Source: Gammaproteobacteria bacterium (GTDB lineage Bacteria; Pseudomonadota; Gammaproteobacteria; Pseudomonadales; Pseudomonadaceae). From it: 64,000 bases of DNA. The notes beneath the pieces were generated by a model. The model had not been told where the DNA came from and did no database searches. It saw nothing but the letters and a program-made list of their open reading frames with translations. Location of the stretch: positions 1 to 64,000 of the forward strand of contig CAJCIO010000018.1 in NCBI GenBank assembly GCA_903970465.1. Direction: 5' to 3'. Numbering within the stretch: position 1 is the stretch's first letter; every line of letters begins with the position of its first letter. Shown piece by piece: positions 44,672 through 53,368 of this stretch. Both the position numbers and the translations under genes were made by a program.

Positions 44672-45334
44672 ATGTACACGTGGGATTTCTCTGTCCTGTG
44701 GGAATACCGCTGGCTGTTTCTGCAGGGTCTTGGCCTGACGGTATCGTTCACGGTGGCCATCGTCATCGGCGGCCTGGCGCTCGGCATGCTCGCCGCCATG
44801 GGCTTGCTGTCACGCTGGCGGGTGGTGCGCACCATCGCGCTGATGTTTACCGAGGTGTTTCGGTGCACACCGGTGCTGGTGCAACTGATCTGGTTCTACT
44901 ACGCGCTGCCGATTCTGGCCGGCATCGAGATGACCCCGATCACGGCGTCGATAGTGGCGTTGTCCTGTTATGGCGGCGCGTTCTACGCCGAAATCATCCG
45001 CGGCGGTATCGTTTCCATCGACCCCGGCCAGCGTGAAGCGGGCACCGCGCTGGGCCTCAACCCGGCGCAGAACATGGTGTGGATCATCCTGCCCCAGGCA
45101 CTGCGGCGCATGGTACCGGCGCTGATGAACCAGTCGATCATGCAGTTCAAGAACACTTCGCTGGTTTCGGTGCTGGCAGTGCCCGATCTGGTCTATCAAG
45201 GCCAGATGGTTGCCCACGACAGCTTTCGGCCACTGGAAACCTACACCGCCGTGGCACTGGCCTACTTTGTGATTCTGTTTCCGCTGACCTTGATCGTGCG
45301 TTACCGCGAGAAGAAAGCCGCCGACGCCCGTTGA
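44672..45334 (+). CDS. Polar amino acid ABC transporter permease
   Basis: A 220-residue His/Glu/Gln-type permease with five hydrophobic helices. FLQGLGLTVSFTVAIVIGGL is the first, and the ATPase-contact loop is QREAGTALGLNPAQNMVWII. EVFRCTPVLVQLIWFYYALP is a family hallmark. It lies 50 bases after the binding protein gene. The second permease and the ATPase that usually complete such systems are absent from this operon, so they must be supplied from elsewhere or the permease acts as a homodimer. Confidence 0.9.
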   Translation: MYTWDFSVLWEYRWLFLQGLGLTVSFTVAIVIGGLALGMLAAMGLLSRWRVVRTIALMFTEVFRCTPVLVQLIWFYYALPILAGIEMTPITASIVALSCYGGAFYAEIIRGGIVSIDPGQREAGTALGLNPAQNMVWIILPQALRRMVPALMNQSIMQFKNTSLVSVLAVPDLVYQGQMVAHDSFRPLETYTAVALAYFVILFPLTLIVRYREKKAADAR

Positions 45335-45397
45335 ACGGGCCTCTTCAATAGTGATCAGCCGTGCGCCTCGAGCGCTGCGGGCGTTGGAGTCATGAGC

Positions 45398-46525
45398 ATG
45401 GAAACTGAAACGATCGACAGGCTGCGCGTGTTTCTGATCGAAAGCCCGATCAAGATGGCCCGCCTGCAAGGCGTGGGTAACGTCAAGGGCAGCGTCAAGC
45501 GCGTGTTGGTGGAGCTGACCTCCACCTCGGGCATCGTCGGCTGGGGCGAGGCGGCGCCATGGGAGGTGTTCACCGGCACCGCCGAAGGCGCTTTCGCGGC
45601 GATCGATCTGTACCTGCGCGGGCTGGTGCTTGGCGCGCCGATCCGGGCGATCCGCGCCACCACCCTGGCAATGGATGTCGCGCTGATGGGCCATGGCGAG
45701 GCGAAGCTGGCGATCGAGACGGCGATGTTCGACATCCTCGGTAAATCCTCCGGGCTGTCGGTGGCCGATCTGCTCGGAGGGCGGGTGCGGGATCGCATCC
45801 CGTTGTCGTTTTCCATAGCCGACCCGGATTTCGCCGCCGATCTGCAGCGGATGCGCGAGATGGTCCCGGCCGGCAACCGGATCTTCAAGGTCAAGACCGG
45901 GGTCAAGCCCCACGCCGAAGACATGGCTCACCTGGAGGCGATGCGCAGCGAGTTCGGTGACGCCATCGACCTGCGCCTCGACTACAACCAGGCACTGGAG
46001 CCGTTCGGCGCGATCAAGGTCTTGCGCGATGTCGAGCGTTTTTGCCCGACCTTCATCGAGCAGCCGGTGCCGCGCAATTGCCTCGCGGCCATGGCCTCGT
46101 TCGCCGATGCTCTCGACACACCGATCCTCGCTGACGAGAGCTGCTTCGATGCCCGCGACCTGATGGAGATCATCCGCCTCGGTGCCGCGGATGCCATCTC
46201 GGTCAAGCTGATGAAGGCCGGCGGTGTGCTCAAGGCCCAAGGGCTGATGGCGATTGCCGACACGGCCCATATACCGGGCTATGGCGGCACCCTGTGGGAA
46301 GGGGGTGTGGCGCTGGCTGCGGGCACCCAGTTCATCGCCGCGACGCCGGGCATGTCGTTGGGCTGCGAGTTCTATATGCCCCATCACGTGTTGACCGAGG
46401 ACGTGCTGGAGGAGCGCATTCCCAATCGTGACGGTGCGGTGATCGTGCCGACCGGGCCAGGCCTGGGGATCTCGGTGAGCGAAGCGTCATTGCGCGGCAA
46501 CGCCCGGGTACTGGCCGAACGATGA
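45398..46525 (+). CDS. Enolase-superfamily enzyme, muconate-lactonizing/racemase subgroup
   Basis: A 375-residue enolase-superfamily enzyme. The capping domain comes first. The barrel has the KxK motif (FKVKTG), metal ligands in DLRLDYNQ, FIEQP and ILADES, and the second catalytic lysine in AISVKLMKAGG. This residue set fits the muconate-lactonizing subgroup, which includes dipeptide epimerases, N-succinylamino acid racemases, and betaine or hydroxyproline epimerases. The neighbouring amino acid importer and D-amino acid oxidase-like gene favour an amino acid epimerase over muconate chemistry. The ATG at 45398 lies 8 bases after GGAG; 45392 is the alternative. The stop overlaps the next start. 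Confidence 0.85.
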   Translation: METETIDRLRVFLIESPIKMARLQGVGNVKGSVKRVLVELTSTSGIVGWGEAAPWEVFTGTAEGAFAAIDLYLRGLVLGAPIRAIRATTLAMDVALMGHGEAKLAIETAMFDILGKSSGLSVADLLGGRVRDRIPLSFSIADPDFAADLQRMREMVPAGNRIFKVKTGVKPHAEDMAHLEAMRSEFGDAIDLRLDYNQALEPFGAIKVLRDVERFCPTFIEQPVPRNCLAAMASFADALDTPILADESCFDARDLMEIIRLGAADAISVKLMKAGGVLKAQGLMAIADTAHIPGYGGTLWEGGVALAAGTQFIAATPGMSLGCEFYMPHHVLTEDVLEERIPNRDGAVIVPTGPGLGISVSEASLRGNARVLAER

Positions 46526-47817
46526 GTACGCCAGCGGATGTGAAAGACTGCCCGGCGGCCCGCCATATCGTCGTCATCGGTGGCGGGATCGTCGGTGCCT
46601 GCTGTGCCTTGGCGCTGATCAAGGACGGCTATCGTGTGACCATCCTCGAACCCGGCGAGCCCGGTGGCGAACAGGCCGCCAGTTATGGCAATGGGGCGTT
46701 CCTCAGCCCGGCCTCGATCATCCCGATGTCGATGCCCGGGTTGTGGAAGAAGGTGCCGGGCTATCTGCTCGACCCCACGGGGCCGTTCACCATTCGCTGG
46801 CGCCATTTGCTGCGCCTGGCGCCCTGGTTGATGCGTTTTATCCAGGCGGGCGCCACACCCGCCAAGGCTGCCCGCACGGCCCGCGTGCTCTCCAGTTTGC
46901 TGGGCGATGCACCCACTCGCCATCTGGCACTGGCGGCCGCCTGTGGCGTGGCCGAACTGATTCGCCAGGACGGCTTGCTGTATGTCTATCCGGACCGCGC
47001 GGCGTTCGAGAGCGAAGCCTTCGCCTGGCAGCTGCGGCGTGAAAACGGCATCGCCTGGACCGAGCTGGAAGGGGAGCAGGTTCACGCCTTCGAGCCGAGT
47101 CTGAGCCGGCGCTACACCTTTGCGGTGCGCCTGCAAAGTGGTGGCCATTGCCTGGACCCAGGTGCCTACGTGCAGGGGCTGGTGCGCAGTGTCGTCGCTC
47201 AGGGCGGAGCCTTGCTCAAGGCGCGTGCCGAGGGCTTCAATGTCGTTGATGGCCAGTTGCTTGGGCTGATCACCGATCAGGGGATGGTCCCGTGCGACGG
47301 TGCGGTGATCGCCGCGGGTATCCACTCCAAGGTGCTCGCCAGCGGCGTGGGGGACAGGGTGGTGCTCGAGAGCGAGCGCGGTTACCACGTCGAAATCGCA
47401 GACCCGGCGGTCGGCCCGCGAATTCCAGTGATGCCCTCCGACGGCAAGATGGCCAACACCTTGACCCGCGGCGGGCTGCGGGCTTCCGGTCAGGTCGAAC
47501 TGGCCAGTGTCGATTCGCCGCCGGACTGGGCGCGAGCGGACATCTTGCTGCACCAACTGCTCAAGACCTATCCCGGTTTGGGCGATGAACCGGGGCGCCT
47601 GCGTATTTCGCGCTGGCAGGGCAATCGACCGTCAACCCCCGATGGCTTGCCGATCATCGCGCAGGCCAGCATGACCCCGGACGTGGTGCACGCATTTGGT
47701 CATGGCCATGTCGGCCTGGCCTCGGCACCGATGACGGGTCAGATAGTCGCGAGTCTGTTCGCCGGCAGGACGCCACCGATTGATATTGCGCCCTTCGCTG
47801 CAACGCGATTTCGCTGA
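46522..47817 (+). CDS. FAD-dependent oxidoreductase, D-amino acid dehydrogenase type
   Basis: A 431-residue DAO-fold flavoprotein. The FAD loop is HIVVIGGGIVGACCALALIK, followed by ASYGNGAFLSPASIIPMSMP, a DadA-like segment. Near the C-terminus it has GNRPSTPDGLPIIAQ and VVHAFGHGHVGLASAPMTGQ. It starts inside the stop of the enolase-like gene (ATGA), so the two are translationally coupled. The expected reaction is oxidation of a D-amino acid, or a cyclic imino acid such as D-proline or hydroxyproline, to its imine or keto form. Confidence 0.88.
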   Translation: MSTPADVKDCPAARHIVVIGGGIVGACCALALIKDGYRVTILEPGEPGGEQAASYGNGAFLSPASIIPMSMPGLWKKVPGYLLDPTGPFTIRWRHLLRLAPWLMRFIQAGATPAKAARTARVLSSLLGDAPTRHLALAAACGVAELIRQDGLLYVYPDRAAFESEAFAWQLRRENGIAWTELEGEQVHAFEPSLSRRYTFAVRLQSGGHCLDPGAYVQGLVRSVVAQGGALLKARAEGFNVVDGQLLGLITDQGMVPCDGAVIAAGIHSKVLASGVGDRVVLESERGYHVEIADPAVGPRIPVMPSDGKMANTLTRGGLRASGQVELASVDSPPDWARADILLHQLLKTYPGLGDEPGRLRISRWQGNRPSTPDGLPIIAQASMTPDVVHAFGHGHVGLASAPMTGQIVASLFAGRTPPIDIAPFAATRFR

Positions 47818-48038
47818 GGTACTGATGCAGTAATGATGTCCCCCTATTGCCCGACAGAAGTTGCAGTCTTTGGGGCCGCTTTGGGGGGGCTGGCTGGACA
47901 GGTGAAATGCCGTGGCGCGGGCATCGACTGCCGATGCCTTGACCGATCTGGGTCAGATACGCGTTATCACGCAATATCCCTTCTCGGTGTTCTGAGTGAA
48001 CAGGCGGGGCACCGTGCAGCGGTGCCTCGCCCTGCCAG
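47818..48038. other. Convergent gap
   Basis: The 221 bases between the FAD oxidase gene and the convergent cytochrome gene hold no supported gene. A GGGGCCGCTTTGGGGG block near 47871 precedes mixed sequence. No clear terminator hairpin with a T-run is seen. Confidence 0.3.
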
Positions 48039-49340
48039 TCAATGCTGGGTGACTTGCCCCAGATCATCGCCAGAGGTGTGCTTCATGTCGCCGCTGCGCA
48101 GTTTGGCCACGTCCGCCGCGCTGACGGGCGCGCCTTGGTTGCCCCAACTGCCGCGAATGAAACTCACCACATCAGCGACTTCCTGATCACTCAAGCGCCA
48201 GGCGAACGCCGGCATGGTGAAGGTCGATGGCGCCGTTTGCGTCGCCGGTAACGTACCGCCGGCCAGCACCACATGGATCAACGACGTCGGGTCGTTGCCC
48301 TGCAGTACCGGGTTGCCAGCCAATGCCGGGAACACTCGGGTGTAGCCACGGCCGTCGGTACGGTGGCAGGCCGCGCAGTTGTCGATGTACACCGAGGCAC
48401 CGCGCTGGCTGTCGTCGCCCTTCCACAAGGCGTCGCCGGCCTTCGGATCGTAGACATGCGGCTTGTCGTTCGGATCGCTGGCCGGCAAGGTCTTGAGGTA
48501 GCGGGCGATGGCGGTCAGGTCGGCCTCGCTCATGTACTGCATGCTGTGCTCGACCACGTCGCTCATGCCGCCGAACACCGCGGTGCGATCACTGCGGCCG
48601 GTCTTGAGGAACTGCACCAGCTCATCTTCGCTCCAGCTGCCCAGTCCGTCCTTGTGATCACCGCGCAGGCTTTTGGCGATCCAGCCTTCAAGCGGCGCGC
48701 TGCCGGCCAGAAACTGGCTGCCATCGGCCGGGTTGAGGGCTTTTTCCTGCAGGGTGATCGCCCGCGGCGTATGGCAAGCGCCACAGTGGCCGAGGCCTTC
48801 GACCAGATAGGCGCCGCGACTGACCACGGCATCGCTGCCGGCAGGTGCCGGTATTGGCTGCACTTTGGGCGCGAACATGCCGCGCCAGATCGCCAGTGGC
48901 CAGCGCATGCTCAAGGGCCACGGAATGTCGGTGTCCTTGTTCGCTTGCGCCACCGGTTCGACGCCGTGCATGAAGTAGGCGTACAGCGCCTTCATGTCGT
49001 CATCGCTGACACTGGCGTACGAAGGGAACGGCATGGCCGGGTAAAGGGTGCTGCCGCTCTTGCCGATGCCATGGCGCACGGCTTTGTCGAAGTCGTCAAA
49101 GCTGTAGCTGCCGATCCCCGTGGCATCCGGGGTGATGTTGGTGGAATACACGGTACCGATCGGGGTTTCCATGCCCAGGCCGCCGGCGAATGGCTTGCCG
49201 CCCTTGGCGGTGTGGCAGGCCACGCAGTCGCCGGCGCGCGCCAGGTACTCACCTTGCTTGACGAGCGGGTCGCTGCTCTCGGCCGCCATGAGGGGCAGGC
49301 TGGCGCTGAACAGCAGGGAGGCGATAAACGGTTTTTTCAT
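48039..49340 (-). CDS. Gluconate 2-dehydrogenase, tri-haem cytochrome c subunit
   Basis: A 433-residue membrane-attached cytochrome c. After a Sec signal peptide ending near LPLMAAES there are three CxxCH haem sites: CVACH (39-43), CGACH (about 185) and CAACH (about 320). This is the usual layout of the cytochrome subunit of FAD-dependent gluconate, 2-ketogluconate and alcohol dehydrogenases, passing electrons to ubiquinone. ATG 49340 is set by AAAGAG 8 bases upstream (49346 is too close to it). It is the last gene of the three-gene operon and starts 12 bases after the flavoprotein stop. Confidence 0.92.
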   Translation of the reverse strand: MKKPFIASLLFSASLPLMAAESSDPLVKQGEYLARAGDCVACHTAKGGKPFAGGLGMETPIGTVYSTNITPDATGIGSYSFDDFDKAVRHGIGKSGSTLYPAMPFPSYASVSDDDMKALYAYFMHGVEPVAQANKDTDIPWPLSMRWPLAIWRGMFAPKVQPIPAPAGSDAVVSRGAYLVEGLGHCGACHTPRAITLQEKALNPADGSQFLAGSAPLEGWIAKSLRGDHKDGLGSWSEDELVQFLKTGRSDRTAVFGGMSDVVEHSMQYMSEADLTAIARYLKTLPASDPNDKPHVYDPKAGDALWKGDDSQRGASVYIDNCAACHRTDGRGYTRVFPALAGNPVLQGNDPTSLIHVVLAGGTLPATQTAPSTFTMPAFAWRLSDQEVADVVSFIRGSWGNQGAPVSAADVAKLRSGDMKHTSGDDLGQVTQH

Positions 49341-49352
49341 GGTCATCGCTCT

Positions 49353-51143
49353 TTATGCCTGCACCAGCGGGCCGGGATTTTTCAGGTACTGCTCGCGGAT
49401 CGCTCGCGCCGACCAGTAGGTGAGGGCGGCGACCAGCCCGGTGGGGTTGTAGCCCAGGCCCTGGGGGAACGCGGAGGCCCCCGGGACGAACACGTTGTGC
49501 ACGTCCCAGCATTGCAGGTAGCGGTTGAGTGCACTGGTCTTCGGATCGGTGCCCATGATCGCGCCACCGTTGAGGTGGGTGGTCTGGTAGGCCGCGGTGT
49601 TGAAGTGCTCCTTGACCTTTTTGCCCAGCAGGGCGATGGACTTGGGGTTCATGGCCTGGGCGACCTTGCTGAGTTTGTCGACCATGAACTGGTTCATCTT
49701 GATGTCGTTTTCCTGCCAGTCGAAGGTCATGCGCAGCAGCGGCTGGCCGTACGCGTCGCGGTAGGTCGGGTCCAGGTCGAGATAGTTGGCGCGGTACGAC
49801 TGGTGCGCCCCGTGGGCGTCCATCGACACCTGATGGGTGTAGTACTCGGCGGTGGTTTTTTTCCAGGCGCTGCCCCAGGCCGGCGTGCCCGGCGGGTTGG
49901 AGGTGCCGGCGATCGGCCGGCTGCCAGCCTGGTTGACCCACATCGGCGAGCCACCGACGAAGCCATGGGGGCCGTGGTCGAAGTTGTCGGCGTTGTAGTC
50001 GTCGATGGCCACGCCATTGCCGCCCGCGCCGATGAAGTTGTTGGTGTGGGTGTCCTTGTCGAAGAACGCCTTCACGGTGCCCATGTTCTGGTAGGCGAAG
50101 TTACGCCCCACCACGCCTTCATTGGTGATCGGATCGTAGGGCTTGCCAATGCCGGACAACAGCATCAGGCGCACGTTGTTGAACTGGAACGCGCCGAGGA
50201 TCACCAGGTCGGCGGGCTGTTCGATCTCCCGCCCCTGGGCGTCGACGTAGATGACACCGGTGGCCTTACTCCTGGTGCTGTCGAGGTTGACGCGCAACAC
50301 GTGGGCGTTGGTGCGCAGCTCGAAATTGGGCAGCGGGCGCAGCGCTGGGAGGATGTTCACGTTGGGCGACGCCTTGGAGTACATGTAGCAGACGTAGCCA
50401 CTGCAAAATCCGCAGAAGTTGCACGGGCCCATCTGCGCGCCATACGGGTTGGTGTACGGCCCTGAGGTGTTCGCCGACGGCAGGTTGTAGGGTTTGAGAC
50501 CGATGTCGTGGGCGGCTTTCTGGAACAGCTGCGCCGAGTAGGTGTTTTTCTGCGAGACCAGTGGGAAGGGGTTGGAGCGATCCGGCGCATAAGGGTTGCC
50601 GCCCTTGCCATCGCCTACCAGTTGGCCTTTGACGGTCCAGGCCTGGCCCGAGGTGCCGAAGACTTTTTCGGCGTAGTCGAAGAACGGCTCGAGTTCTTCG
50701 TAGCTGACGCCGAAGTCCTGGATGGTCATGCCTTCAGGGATGAATTTCTTGCCGTAGCGTTCTTCGTAGTGGCTGCGCATGCGCAGTTCGATCGGGTCGA
50801 CCCGAAAGTGCACGCCGGACCAGTGCAGGCCCGCGCCGCCGACGCCCTTGCCGGGCAAGAAGGCGCCGAGCTGGCGATTGGGCAGGGCGACGTCGTTGAC
50901 GGTGTGGCGCACGGTGACGGTCTCTTTGGACACGTCAACGAAGAGCTTCTTGCGCACGCTGTAGGTCAGCTCGTCGATGACTTGCGGGTAGTTGCCATCG
51001 GGGTAGGTGTCCTGCATCGGGCCGCGCTCCAGCGCCACCACGTTGAGGCCGGCCTCGGTCAGTTCCTTGGCCATGATGGCGCCGGTCCAGCCGAACCCGA
51101 CGATCACTGCGTCTACTTTCTTCAATACGGTCGCCACGGTCAT
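49353..51143 (-). CDS. Gluconate 2-dehydrogenase, GMC flavoprotein subunit
   Basis: A 596-residue GMC-type oxidoreductase, the catalytic periplasmic subunit that oxidises D-gluconate to 2-ketogluconate. The FAD loop is AVIVGFGWTGAIMAKELTEA. A cysteine-rich stretch, GPCNFCGFCSGYVCY, resembles the iron-sulfur region of FAD glucose dehydrogenases. The C-terminal active-site region has HLNGGAIMGTDP and NPTGLVAALTYWSARAI. ATG 51143 overlaps the small-subunit stop (ATGA); the open frame to 51203 lies inside that gene. It has no signal peptide and probably rides across the membrane with the Tat-signal-bearing small subunit. Confidence 0.93.
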   Translation of the reverse strand: MTVATVLKKVDAVIVGFGWTGAIMAKELTEAGLNVVALERGPMQDTYPDGNYPQVIDELTYSVRKKLFVDVSKETVTVRHTVNDVALPNRQLGAFLPGKGVGGAGLHWSGVHFRVDPIELRMRSHYEERYGKKFIPEGMTIQDFGVSYEELEPFFDYAEKVFGTSGQAWTVKGQLVGDGKGGNPYAPDRSNPFPLVSQKNTYSAQLFQKAAHDIGLKPYNLPSANTSGPYTNPYGAQMGPCNFCGFCSGYVCYMYSKASPNVNILPALRPLPNFELRTNAHVLRVNLDSTRSKATGVIYVDAQGREIEQPADLVILGAFQFNNVRLMLLSGIGKPYDPITNEGVVGRNFAYQNMGTVKAFFDKDTHTNNFIGAGGNGVAIDDYNADNFDHGPHGFVGGSPMWVNQAGSRPIAGTSNPPGTPAWGSAWKKTTAEYYTHQVSMDAHGAHQSYRANYLDLDPTYRDAYGQPLLRMTFDWQENDIKMNQFMVDKLSKVAQAMNPKSIALLGKKVKEHFNTAAYQTTHLNGGAIMGTDPKTSALNRYLQCWDVHNVFVPGASAFPQGLGYNPTGLVAALTYWSARAIREQYLKNPGPLVQA

Positions 51144-51880
51144 GCCCTCTCGCCGCGAATGGAAACGGCCGGGAAGGGATACGCTTCGTTGCGCTCCACC
51201 CAATCCATGAAATCAGCGCGTGCGCCAGGGAAGCCGATCTGAGTCCAGCCGACCATGCCTTTGTTGCCGCCGTGCACTGGGTCACTGAAGAAGCCTTCGC
51301 GGCTGTTTTGCACCAGCAGGCTGAAGAATGCCTTCGCGGGCACTTCGTCGAAATGCAGCTCGCCGGACTCGATCTTGCTGAGAAACTGGTCGCGGGTAGC
51401 GCTGTCTTGCGCGGAAAACGTTTTGCCGTGCAGCGCTTTGCAAGCGGCCTCCGCGGCTTTGATGCCGAGGCGATAGATCTGTTGTGGCACCAATTGCAGT
51501 TGATAGCCCATCTCGGCCGGTGCATCGGTGACGAACGGGCCTTGCATGTACCACAGCGCGCCCGTGGCGAACGGGGTGTTCATCTGGCGATCGATAAATT
51601 CCGGCACGCCGGCTTCCAGGGCGCCAGGGCCCAGCTCATCGGCGGGGATGATGCGCGACACGGCGGCCTGGATGAAGTCCCACTCCTCGGCAGTAAAGAA
51701 ACTCGGTTGGTAGTCGTCTTTGGGGGGAGCAGGCGGCACTTTGTGTTCGGGCGCTGCGGGGGCGGCGAGCAGCGATTGGGCGCTCATGCCCAGCCCGGCG
51801 CTGGCGACGGTAACCACGGGAATCAGTGTCAGGGTCTTGCGCAGGAATTCCCGGCGCGGGTTGTCTTCTCGATCGGACAT
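51140..51880 (-). CDS. Gluconate 2-dehydrogenase, small (subunit 3) protein with Tat signal
   Basis: A 246-residue small subunit of the membrane dehydrogenase. The N-terminus carries a twin-arginine signal (NPRREFLRKTLTLIPVVTVA), which likely exports the folded flavoprotein by hitchhiking. The mature domain (FTAEEWDFIQAAVSRIIP, later FFSDPVHGGNKGMVGW) matches gluconate dehydrogenase subunit 3. It is the first gene of the operon. A perfect PtxS-type palindrome lies about 157 bases upstream. Confidence 0.93.
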   Translation of the reverse strand: MSDREDNPRREFLRKTLTLIPVVTVASAGLGMSAQSLLAAPAAPEHKVPPAPPKDDYQPSFFTAEEWDFIQAAVSRIIPADELGPGALEAGVPEFIDRQMNTPFATGALWYMQGPFVTDAPAEMGYQLQLVPQQIYRLGIKAAEAACKALHGKTFSAQDSATRDQFLSKIESGELHFDEVPAKAFFSLLVQNSREGFFSDPVHGGNKGMVGWTQIGFPGARADFMDWVERNEAYPFPAVSIRGERA

Positions 51881-52030
51881 GGTGGATCCTCATCAGCGGT
51901 TCAGGCGATGCGGCGACGTTGGCATGTTTTTATGGGGGATATTATTAGAGGGCCGTGCGCAAGGACTTGAAACCAAGGCTGCGGCAATCAGCCGCGAAAT
52001 CGGTCGGGCGCAAATGTAACCATTTGTGCG

Positions 52031-52056
52031 GCAAATTGAAACCGGTTTCAATTTGC
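52031..52056 (-). promoter_or_regulatory. PtxS-type operator of the gluconate dehydrogenase operon
   Basis: A perfect 26-base palindrome whose core TGAAACCGGTTTCA (52037-52050) is identical to the reported target of PtxS, the LacI-family repressor of 2-ketogluconate and gluconate oxidation genes in Pseudomonas. It lies 157 bases ahead of the operon start. 2-Ketogluconate, the product of this enzyme, is the known PtxS effector. No ptxS gene is in the window. Confidence 0.8.
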
Positions 52057-52086
52057 CTGGGTTTTGTTGGATTGGGGGAGTGGGGC

Positions 52087-52280
52087 AAGCCTTGCCGGCC
52101 CCTTCGCCGCCGAACGCGCACCCTTGCTCCCACAAGTGCATGCCGCATCAGCGCCATACACCCGCAGGAGCAAAGCTTGCTCGCGAAGGGGCCGGTCCTG
52201 CTTGCCCAGCACCCTAGAATCTCCCACGCCATACACCCGTGAGAGCAAGGTTGCGCGTTCGGTGGCGAAGAGGCCGGCAG
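52087..52280. repeat. REP-like repeat cluster
   Basis: Three related GC-rich units. The outer two (52094-52133 and 52239-52278) are inverted copies agreeing at roughly 36 of 40 positions. The middle one (about 52163-52195) is the core GCAGGAGCAAAGCTTGCTCG with a short stem. CGCCATACACCCG occurs twice, at 52152 and 52228. This is the usual form of Pseudomonas REP clusters (BIME-like). Confidence 0.75.
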
Positions 52281-52306
52281 CAGCAACGCAAACCTCACCT
52301 GGCAAT

Positions 52307-53200
52307 TCAGCCCAGCAACGCCCTCACCTCAGCCGTAGTCGGCGCATGCGCCCCGGCATGGCTGCACGAAACCGACGCGCAGGCGGCCGAAAAACGCAGG
52401 CGCTCTTGATAATCACTGATCCCCAGCAACCCCGAGGCTAGCCAGCCGGCCATGCTGGCATCTCCGGCGCCCACGGTATCGACCACCTCGACCTTGATGG
52501 CTGCCTGTTCGTACTCGCCTTCAAGCGTATGCAGCACCATGCCCTTTTCGCCGCGGGTGAAGAGGATCTGCGCCTGGGGGTTCAGCGCCCGCAGTTCCGC
52601 CAGCGCCTGGTGCTCGGTGAGGCCGGGATAAATCTGGCGCAAGTCCTCGTCCGAGAGTTTGATGATGGTGGCCAAGGCGACCATGGTCGGGAAGGTCTGC
52701 TCGCGGTAGGCGCTGTCCATCAGGTTGCGCCAGTTGGGGTCGTAGCTGATCTGCTTGCCAGCCTCGTGCACCTGCTGGGCGATGGCCACCAGCTTGTCGC
52801 CAAGCGGCTGACGCGCCAGGCTGATGCAACTGAAGTGGCAGAGTTGCGCGGCATCGAGCCAGCCTTGCGGCAGCTTGTCGCCGTCGAAATGCAGGTCGGA
52901 TTCACCGGCGAAAAAGTACCGGGGAGGTTGGCTGGAGGCGACGATGGCCACCAGCGGATCGCTATCGACGCGCTGGATGAAGTCCATATCCAACCCCGCC
53001 ACGCGGGACAAACGGGCGATTTCATCACCCAGTGAATCGCTACTGATCGCACCGGCAAAGGCGCTGCTCACGCCCAACTGGCTCAGGCCCCGGGCGACGT
53101 TCCACGGCGCACCGCCGGGGTATCCCTGCCAATGCCCGGGGCTGCCTTGAACGATATCGGTCAAGGCTTCGCCGAAGACGACTACATGGGGCAATGCCAT
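52307..53200 (-). CDS. PfkB-family sugar kinase (fructokinase-like)
   Basis: A 297-residue ribokinase-family enzyme. The substrate motif YPGGAPWNVARGLSQLG is near residue 27. The anion-hole and catalytic base motif VDTVGAGDASMAGWLASGLL (residues about 243-262) carries the catalytic aspartate. It resembles Pseudomonas fructokinase (MtlZ-type) more than KguK, but the substrate cannot be fixed. AGGAGA lies about 8 bases before ATG 53200; the open frame to 53305 is ignored. Its neighbours suggest sugar or sugar-acid metabolism. Confidence 0.87.
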   Translation of the reverse strand: MALPHVVVFGEALTDIVQGSPGHWQGYPGGAPWNVARGLSQLGVSSAFAGAISSDSLGDEIARLSRVAGLDMDFIQRVDSDPLVAIVASSQPPRYFFAGESDLHFDGDKLPQGWLDAAQLCHFSCISLARQPLGDKLVAIAQQVHEAGKQISYDPNWRNLMDSAYREQTFPTMVALATIIKLSDEDLRQIYPGLTEHQALAELRALNPQAQILFTRGEKGMVLHTLEGEYEQAAIKVEVVDTVGAGDASMAGWLASGLLGISDYQERLRFSAACASVSCSHAGAHAPTTAEVRALLG

Positions 53201-53368
53201 TTCTTGTTCTCCTGGGTTCGAGGTGCGTTTGCTCAGCAGCGGCTGAAGGGCACCTTTTCTATCGCGGTTCGGTGTGGATCGGGATGCCGTCCGGCGCTGC
53301 GCCAACCATACGTGGCCATTGCCGCACGTGACTAGTATCGCGTTGACTGCGGGCTGATACTTTTCTGA

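Larger units (their letters stand above)
51881..52306. other. Gap between gluconate dehydrogenase operon and sugar kinase gene
   Basis: The gap is 426 bases. The part nearer the dehydrogenase operon holds its promoter region and the PtxS-type palindrome. The part nearer the kinase gene (from about 52087) is a cluster of REP-like hairpins that probably marks the 3' end of the kinase transcript. No gene is supported. Confidence 0.5.

Noticed and set aside
48273-50465. A 730-codon open frame on the plus strand
   Set aside because: It is antisense to the gluconate dehydrogenase cytochrome and flavoprotein genes, which have clear motifs. High GC creates such long shadow frames.
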